Assembly: GCF_000143415.4 (NCBI RefSeq)
Contig: NW_003314355.1
Span: forward strand, 654,092-718,091
Direction of reading: 5' to 3'
Source: Selaginella moellendorffii
Taxonomy: Eukaryota; Streptophyta; Lycopodiopsida; Selaginellales; Selaginellaceae
Length of the DNA stretch: 64,000 nucleotides
Under the pieces are notes generated by a model that was not told the DNA's origin, did no database searches, and was given only the letters and a program-made list of their open reading frames with translations. Below are positions 56,680-64,000 of the stretch, in pieces (position 1 is the stretch's first letter; each line of letters starts with the position of its first letter). The translations under genes and the position numbers were made by a program.

Positions 56680-59600
56680 AAATGGTATGAGTTCAATTCC
56701 CATTGATTTGTAGCTACTTAAAAATATAATATCCCCTTTAGCAAGGTATATTCCTACTCTTAAATTTGAAATCGTACATATTATGCATCCATGCATATTT
56801 CCTTTCTCTTGATGGAGCATTTACAGACGAAGGTATCCACTATGGGACATCTCTTTTATCAAGCAATTGCCCCTTTTCCAGTTGGTTTAAAGGGAGAGAG
56901 ATAGGTTGTGCTATAAACAACCAAACTCAGTTGATGGTGACATTCATAACACATGGTACAACTCCTCATACTCTTGGTGCCAATCCTCATGTTCGACCAG
57001 AGTTCTTTTATGTGAATCCTGGGGATGATGTGTACTATTGATTTGATCACTTCACAGTGATTGCCATATATCATTTTTAGGATGATGCTTGATGTTTGTA
57101 TGAGTTTCCCACGTGTCTCCAAGGGATGGCACTAAAATGGTACAATGGTTTGAGTGTAGCCACTTGTGGGGATTGGAGTGTTTTTCTGGACGTTTTCAAA
57201 TGCATATTTAGATATGCCAATGATTGTGATGATGCCTTCCAACAATTGCATCATTTTTTTCAAAGGCCATATGAGTTGGTGATACAATTTGGCATTTGTT
57301 TCTGAAGCCTCTTGTTTTGTGCAGAGCTAAATATGTTGAAGCGGATCAAGTTAGTAATGTTGTGGCTAGCACTTTGTCAAGATTTTGTTAGACTTGTGCA
57401 TACACTTGCTCCAGCAACCCTTAACAATGCTCTTTGCTTGGCACAACGTTATAATATATCATCTCTTCCACTTCTCACTGCATGTCCTTTAGCTCCACTT
57501 CCTGTGGGTGAAAGCCCTGTTTCAATGGAGGTTGATGCTGCTACTGCTTGAGTCCAAGGACAAAGGTGATGATGTAGTTGTGGCCGTGATTTTCGCTGCT
57601 AAGCATATGATGAAGTTGGTCATACTTATCGGCATTGTCAATGTTTTCCAGATTGGCAGCCTCCATTTCCTAGGTGGAGACCTTGGCGTTAACAATGTTC
57701 TGTTGGTGCTGCTGCAATGGAAGGTTTGGACACCGAGATGCATTTGAGAAATGAGGAGTCGTGCGAGTAATGGAGGGACCTTATGCAAATAAGCTAATGA
57801 CCCTTTTATCTTTCTTTTGGGAGTATTATCAAGGGTTTACTTTGCACCAGTTCATTCAGTGTTTACTTTTTATGCTTGTTTTTATAACAAAAGGTCTCAT
57901 ATTATTTTCTTTGTATTGGTTGATACAAGTTCAAGTTTATCTTCTATTGCTTGATTTGTTGCCACACATTGTCGTCTACACTTGTGTCGTGTAGTAGAGC
58001 CAGTTTTCATTCTTTATGGCAATGGTTGTACACATGCATGTGCACGAGATGAGGCAAACTTAGTTGTGCATGTGGGTGATCTCGAGCTTGGGTTGCAATC
58101 ATTGCAAGTGGTGTTGAGTTAAGCTTTTGACCTCATCTTTGGTATGGATTGGTTACAGTGTAATCATGTTAAGTGTGACTTTGAGGCTTCTCCCCTTTGT
58201 CTCATACTTCTTTATATTTTATCCATTCCTTTCACTTCTTTACCTTTTTATCCCTTTGTTTCTACCTTTGCTTCCATTACTTTTGTCTCTCTACTACTTC
58301 CTTCCATATTTCTGTCTTGTTCCACTCTTCCCTTTTTAGATCCCTCCAACAATCTTTGTGTTGTAATGGTTGATCGGCTCATAAAGGAGTATGTCGACCT
58401 CTTTGAATTTGACTTATTGTCTGGAACCAAAATTGCCACATGTCATACAATTCCAACTGAGGATGTTTGTTTAATCAAGGTTCCTATTCGTCATCAATCA
58501 CCCAAAGAGATTAAAATTTTACATACAAATGTCAAGAAGATGTTGGAAAAATGTGTTATTCAAAAGTTGCAGAGTCCTTAGGTATGTAAACTTCATCTTG
58601 TGATGAAACCTGATGGGAGTATTCGATTTTGCATCGACACTCGACCTTTCATTTTACGTGTGGATGCTTTTGATATTAATCTTGAAGGTGTATTGATGCA
58701 AAAGGGCCTGAGTGTGCTTGGTCAACACCATCCTATTGCATATATAAACTATACATTACAACTAGTGAATGTGAACTACTCCACAACAAAGAAGTGTTTA
58801 GTAGTAGTTTGGGGTTTTAAGAAACTTTATATATATTTACATGGTTCTCGAATATTACTAGAAGGTGATCATGTTGCTATTACTTCATTATTGAAGTAGA
58901 AAAACCTGGTTAGTTGTACTGCTCAGTGGGTTTTGAAGCTTCAAATATATGATTTTGATGTTTTTCATCATTTGGGGAGTTCTATGGCTAATGCTGATGC
59001 CCTTTCTTGAGCTCCTCTTCCTTCTTCACTCTCTTCTCATGTTTCTAATGAGCCTGTTATTCTAGCATCTATGGGTTTTCTTAATGAGGATTTTATGCCG
59101 TTGGTGGTTGTTGTACTTGACATTCAGTGTCCACAAGGTGTAGAGCAAAATCTACCTTTCCTTGACGAGGTTTATGAGGTTCAAAAGATTGACCCATGGA
59201 TTTGAAGGCTTCGAGATAGGTTTGAGAATCTTGCATCATTTGCTGATGACTTGCCATTTTGGCATTTACATTCTCAATATTGTTTTGAAGATAACCTTCT
59301 TTATTTTGTGAGGATGGATCCTGATGATCATTTATGGTTGATGGTGCCTTCAATCTTTATTCCATGGTTTCTTCATGCCTACCATGATTCTCCTGTTTTA
59401 GGCGGGCATATAGGACATCATTGTGTGACTGAGAAGTTTCACAGATCTTTCTATTAGCCGGAGATGTGACATGATATTATCCGGTATATGTGTAGCTGCA
59501 TTTGGTGCCAAACTAATAATACTCCCCCTCATGCTGCAGAAAGACAGTTGGGGTCAATTGTAGTTTCCCATCCATTTGAGTTAGTGGCATTTGATCTTAT

Positions 59601-60536
59601 GAGACATTTTTCACGATCGATTGTTAGCAATGAATATGTTATTATTGCTTCTGACTAATTGACTCACTGGGTGGAAGTTGGTGCTTTTGCTAGCACCTTT
59701 ACAACTGTTGTTGGATATTTCTTCCTTAATCAAGTGGTGTTCCAACATTCTTGTCTAGAGTGGATACTTTTGGATAATTGTCCTGCATTTATGGCTAAGG
59801 CATTTCATGTTTTGATGTCTCGGTTGGGGGTATGTTACATTTTCATGTGTTTATCATTCATAGTTAGATGGTTTGGTGGAATAGCTTGTTCGGAATTTAA
59901 AAGGATGATCACAAAGTACGTGAACTTTCAACATTTAAATTGGGATGGTTATTTACTGTATCTTTGGTATGCATATGTTATAGGGGTGCAAAGTTCTATT
60001 GATGCTTCACCATATAAACTCTTATATAGTCATGATCCCATATTACTAATAGAGTTGGGTTTACCTTTGTGATTGCTACGAGTTGCCGATGCTAAATCGT
60101 GGGATCAATATTTGATAAGCATTCTTCCATTTGTTTGAGCAGAGCTTGCCAAACATCTAGGCCACGTACAAATGGGATAACAATGACATTACAACTCCCA
60201 TCATCATTCATCTATGGAGTATAAATTGGATGACTTGGTCTTAGTATGTTTTCCCCATCTTATAGTACATGATTATCTAGGGGGCTCCTTACTCAATGGA
60301 AAAGATTGTATCAAGTGTTGCAGCAAGTTGAACCGCAAGTTTATGAGGTTCAGCATGATGTCTAGCAGGCTGATCCTTTATAAATTATGCATGTGAAGCG
60401 ATTGAAACACTTCGTACAAAGGGATCATGAACAATTGGTACCACCTACCAATACCTCCTCCTAATGTTCCTCTAGATCCCAGCCCATCTACGAGAGAACC
60501 CTGATGGTCTTCCATTATTTTGAGATGAGGGGATGA

Positions 60537-60712
60537 TGTGAAGTCTAAGTGTACGGTTACGATGCCGTATACTAATATTAGTGTAGTGGGATTTTAGTAG
60601 GTGTTGGATTAATTTTAATTCGGACCATTCGCTCCTATATATAAGCTAGGGTTTGTAAACTAATTGAGATGCATATATTCCATATTCCCTTTCCATATTC
60701 CATGCACTCACA
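60537..60712 (+). repeat. 3' LTR of plus-strand family B element
   Basis: TGTGAAGTCTAAG ... CATGCACTCACA, 176 bp, preceded by a purine-rich GATGAGGGGATGA tract. Similar to the LTRs at 20563 and 25128 in inverse orientation, and to 61500-61665. Confidence 0.7.
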
Positions 60713-61499
60713 ATATGAGTAGTTTTGGCATTCTCCTGCATTAAAATAGGCTTCAATTTGGTATATTAATTATACCAGGTTTTAAAGAATTTACATGATA
60801 ATATTTCTGAAAATCTAAATTAAGTTTATTCATATTTAATTACAGTTTACCTCTATCTATCATTAAAATATAAAAATTATTTTAATTAGAATAATTAATT
60901 GAGATTCAGCTTATATAGAATTTTCTTATATTTTAGTTTTTATAAATATTGATATACCAATATTGTGCATGAATCTTTGTAGTAAAACATATGGACTACC
61001 CAATCAACTAGTTCAATGGTTTTATAGAAACTTTTTGTCACTTAAAAATTCACATTCAGGTTAGCATATAAAACTTTGATCAAATTATTATTTTCTTTAT
61101 AACAGATGAGGAAAAAAGCATGTTGATAATATTTTACAAAAAATTAAAAAGAAATAAGTTGTAAGAAGTTTTAAAATAATAATATACCAATCTTTAATTC
61201 TCATCTTATTATTTTTTAAATTTATTTTCCAACTGATTCAGAAGTAAATTTCAAAGAAATTGGAGTAAAATTATTATATTGTAAATATAATCTCCTTAAG
61301 AAGTTTCTGTACTTTTTAAAAATGTTTAAACATATCAAGTATATAATATGATTCTTTTATGACTCAAATAGAATAAAAATTCTAATTAATAGTACATATA
61401 CTTAATTGAATTTATATCTAATATATAGCATTATCAATCATGGCAGCGTTTACTTATCTTGATTAATTTATTACATTTGTGTGTGTGTGAGATAGAGAG
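60713..61499. other. AT-rich intergenic, no gene seen
   Basis: Long runs of A/T with no coding potential. (TG)n at about 61477-61488. Confidence 0.5.
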
Positions 61500-62110
61500 G
61501 TTTCAATTGTATGGCTACAGTGCCATATACTATTATTAGTATAATAAGATTTTGATAGTCATTTGATTGATTTAAATCTAAACCACTCACTTTTGTATAT
61601 AAGCTAAAGTTTGAGTTAATCAAATATGATTTTTTTTTATTCCATTTATGTATTCCATGCACTTATATTGATGGTAAAAAGAGGCACATGTGATTGTCTC
61701 TTAAAGAGTGGTTGGATTTATACTTTTGTGTAAATTTAGCTTTTGCATTGTTTAGATCTCTCTTGTTTCTATAGTTCTCTTTTGTTTTTCATTTTCTTTT
61801 AATTCCTCTCATGGCATAATAACAAACTCCTCCTTTGCAGTTGCCTCATCCTCCTCTAACTTTGGATTAGTTATTAATGAAGTTGCTCAATGCTATGTGG
61901 CTATAGTTGACCAATTTGATTTAGTTGATCATGGTGTTTATAGCATATAGTGCAGCTCTACTTGCTTTTGTTGCCAATGCTTGTATCTAGTCAGATTTCT
62001 TTTATAGGAATCTTATATAATTAGTTTGATCATTTTATGGCAATTGCCACTTATCATTATTGGGATGATATTCGATATTTGTGTTGCGAATGCAATTGTG
62101 GGTATGGAAA
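61500..62110 (+). mobile_element. 5' fragment of a third family B element (LTR + gag start)
   Basis: An LTR-like piece (about 61500-61665, ending ATTCCATGCACTTA) is followed by leader sequence similar to 56400-56530 (TTGATGCTATGTG type). A gag piece similar to 56970-57095 (TTGCCA..TATCATT..GGGATGAT) follows. It then ends in unrelated sequence. Strongly diverged. Confidence 0.5.
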
Positions 62111-63227
62111 GTTATCTATTGGTTAGTTCTTTTGGATATTCTTTCCCTACTGCCATGATGGCAGGAGGTTGGTATTGCTAAACCCTTTATTAGTCCTCAT
62201 TATTCAAAACTTGATTTAGCATCAATACTTGGTCAAATAAGCATAAGGAAGGAATTCCTAAGTATCTATATAGCCAAACATACTTGATTTAGCTTGTTAA
62301 TTCTTGTTTGCTTTGTCTTGCATTGGTTTGACAAGAACCCCTACAATTTTGAGAATGGTTTTTTAATATTTGCTAGATGATAGCTTACTATGTCTACCAA
62401 ACACCTTGCTATCATGCCTTTTGTGTTAGTCCTATTTAGTCTTAATTACTATTTATAGAAAGTGTTTACATTTGCTAATTTTGCATATTTATGGAATCTA
62501 GAGATTGTCCTAAACATAATGGTGTTGATCCCGTGTCCAAATTTGCAATTTAGTGCCATTCCATAATCAGTAAATTTCAAGTTTATTCTCTTAGTTCTAA
62601 GGGTGACTAGTGTGAAAGCCCAAAGCATGCATTCTTTGGGGGGGGGGGGGTGGTTTGTAGAGGGTTTTAAATGTATAGTAGGGATAGTGGGTAAGTTAGG
62701 TATGGTTCTCTTGTTTGTGTGTTTGTCTTTGTTCTATGTTTGGCTTGGATTTAAGCCTAAGTTCCATACCATGCTAGCTAATGGAATACCCATATCCCCA
62801 TATTAGGCCACCAGTATACTTAAATAGTGCTAGACTTTTTTTGGCTCTGTTTTGCATGTTAGTTTTGGCATAGGGATGTTGAATGTTCTAGCATTATTCC
62901 AAGTCGCTCCATATTCCTGTTCCTTCACTCTTTGGGTTAAACACTCAGGAGTTGTTTTGTGCTCTGGTTTCTTTACTCCTTAATTGCAAGCTTAAGAGTT
63001 TAATTCTATTTCTTCATTTAGTGGCCCAAGGCCTGGAAACTTAGGTTCCACTCCACTGTCCTTAGACATGTTATATATGGCATGTGGTATGTGACTTGTG
63101 GCACATGGAGGGTTTAGATTCCACTTCATGGTAATTCTATGATAAATCATCATAGGATAAAGGGTGCTATATGTGCTTAAGTTTGCTTAAACCATATATG
63201 CTATAGTTTACTTAAGTTTCTTATATA
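62111..63227. other. Repeat-derived intergenic with a diverged chromovirus LTR fragment
   Basis: About 62612-62690 matches the chromovirus LTR around 26477-26555 in plus orientation: GTGAAAGCCCAAAGC, a 12-base G run, then GTATAGTAGGGATAGTG. Most changes are C to T, consistent with decay of methylated DNA. Nothing else is recognised. Confidence 0.45.
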
Positions 63228-64000
63228 TGTAAGCCACAAATTTTTCCTTTCCAATTTGCCAGCTTACCTCGTCTATTCGTCCAACACTGCCTTGGCTTTT
63301 GCTAAGTTCCCTTGCCAAGGTTCTCGCCTATGGTACCAGCTCCTACTTGGTTTCAGCTACTCACTGCACGAGCAACGGAGTGTTAGCCATCCTTCCACGG
63401 ATTCCCAAATCACTCTCAATCCCCCTCCCCGGGTTAGATTGGACTTAAGGTTCGGCTACACTCCCCGCAAGCACAAGCAGCCAAGCACACCAAGCTTCCA
63501 GGTTCCTAACATCCCTTGGTACCACAAGACTTGATCATGGGACCCTCTAAATCCCAAGTCTTGAGTGCAACACTTGCTTCGGGACGCCGGGGCGAAACAC
63601 CGTGGCCTAACGGCCCGGTATGGGTACCTCTCGCCCCCCACTTCCATCCCGAAGGAAGGCCCAAGCCCCTAGGAAGGGCGAGGACCAATGAGCCGCATGG
63701 TACTCAAGTGGGGCACCACTCCACATGAGCCGGGAGCACCGCAATTGGTTTCCCTTTCGGGAGTGGGAGCTGCTCTTGAGCACCTCCTTGGATGGCCCCT
63801 CCGGCACCAGCCAAGTCCATGCTCACTCCCACCCAAGGCCCCTCGGTCCCAGTCCCAACCTCAAGTCGGTTTGGAAGCCCAACTGGAGAGTTCCCTTCAA
63901 ACTGGTTCCTGGACCTCACTATCCCTACTATACTTTTGGAACCCCCTGCAGCCCCCCCCCCCTGGGAGAGCACGCTTTGGGCTTTACCCCTTGAGCCGTA
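63228..64000 (-). repeat. Chromovirus LTR, reverse orientation, cut by the window edge
   Basis: The reverse complement of the last 770 bp of the 26091-33624 LTR, beginning TGTAAGCCACAA at 63228. Several substitutions and a small indel versus the young copies (for example ATTCG for ATCCG near 63275, and CCTAGG for CTTGG near 63670). No primer site lies beyond its inner end, so it is a 3' LTR of an element extending right, or a solo LTR. Confidence 0.85.

Larger units (their letters stand above)
56340..60712 (+). mobile_element. Decayed Ty3/gypsy element (family B), plus strand, with large pol deletion
   Basis: In order: leader/gag pieces (56340-57560, with an inserted segment near 56560-56925), a protease region (about 57900-58150), pre-RT (HTIPTEDVCLIKVPIRHQSP near 58440-58505) and the start of RT (KPDGSIRFCID, 58600-58640). 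The reading then jumps directly to RNase H (RPFILRVDAFDINLEGVLMQ, 58643-58700), so the whole catalytic RT core is missing. Integrase follows (GHIGHHCVTEKFHRSFY, TFTTVVGYFFLNQVVFQHSC, about 59250-60070), then an LTR at 60537-60712. Frames are broken throughout. It is a sister of the element at 20.6-25.3 kb. Confidence 0.75.

Overview
The window looks like nuclear DNA of a lycophyte, most likely Selaginella. It encodes land-plant genes: a TOO MANY MOUTHS receptor-like protein, GEX1, plastid NdhM, a ROP GTPase, a plant-type PPR protein and plant aspartate transcarbamylase. Introns are very short (about 47-75 nt) and intergenic gaps in the gene-rich parts are often only 50-200 bp. The species call is inference from gene content and compactness; no database was searched.

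Layout. 1-18.7 kb is gene-dense: the 5' end of a minus-strand gene, a SEP/UBX protein (PUX type), a PQBP1-like WW protein, a decayed copia patch, TMM, a DDX6-type DEAD-box helicase, a PPR protein, a large PHD/acidic/RS-rich protein, and aspartate carbamoyltransferase. 18.8-37.5 kb is mostly repeats. It holds a small uncharacterised minus-strand gene, a copia remnant, a decayed Ty3/gypsy element (20.6-25.3 kb, minus), and an almost intact, apparently young chromovirus (26,091-33,624) with near-identical LTRs and a perfect 5-bp target-site duplication. After these comes a roughly 1-kb inverted repeat built from two hAT-like BED-finger fragments (35.0-37.3 kb). 38.8-50.5 kb is gene-dense again: a kinase-like pseudogene, two inverted copies of the ribosomal protein eS1/S3a gene, a tRNA-His, a plastid START-like protein, GEX1, the U11/U12 25K protein, NdhM and a multi-pass membrane protein. 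50.6-56.1 kb carries a family of small signal-peptide proteins (three genes and one relic) around a ROP GTPase gene. 56.3-64 kb is decayed gypsy DNA, ending in an LTR of the young chromovirus family in opposite orientation.

Most notable points. (1) The young chromovirus has two tiny GT-AG introns inside integrase, each with an in-frame stop. The first separates the DD part of the DDE catalytic triad from the Glu, so a complete integrase would need splicing. (2) The small secreted-like family pairs an N-terminal signal sequence with an invariant C-terminal Cys-Cys-Leu-Leu, which reads as a CaaX box. (3) The hAT-derived inverted repeat could give a long hairpin RNA.

Method limits: exon borders were placed by eye from GT/AG sites, reading frame and family resemblance. 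Family names rest on recognised motifs, not on searches.
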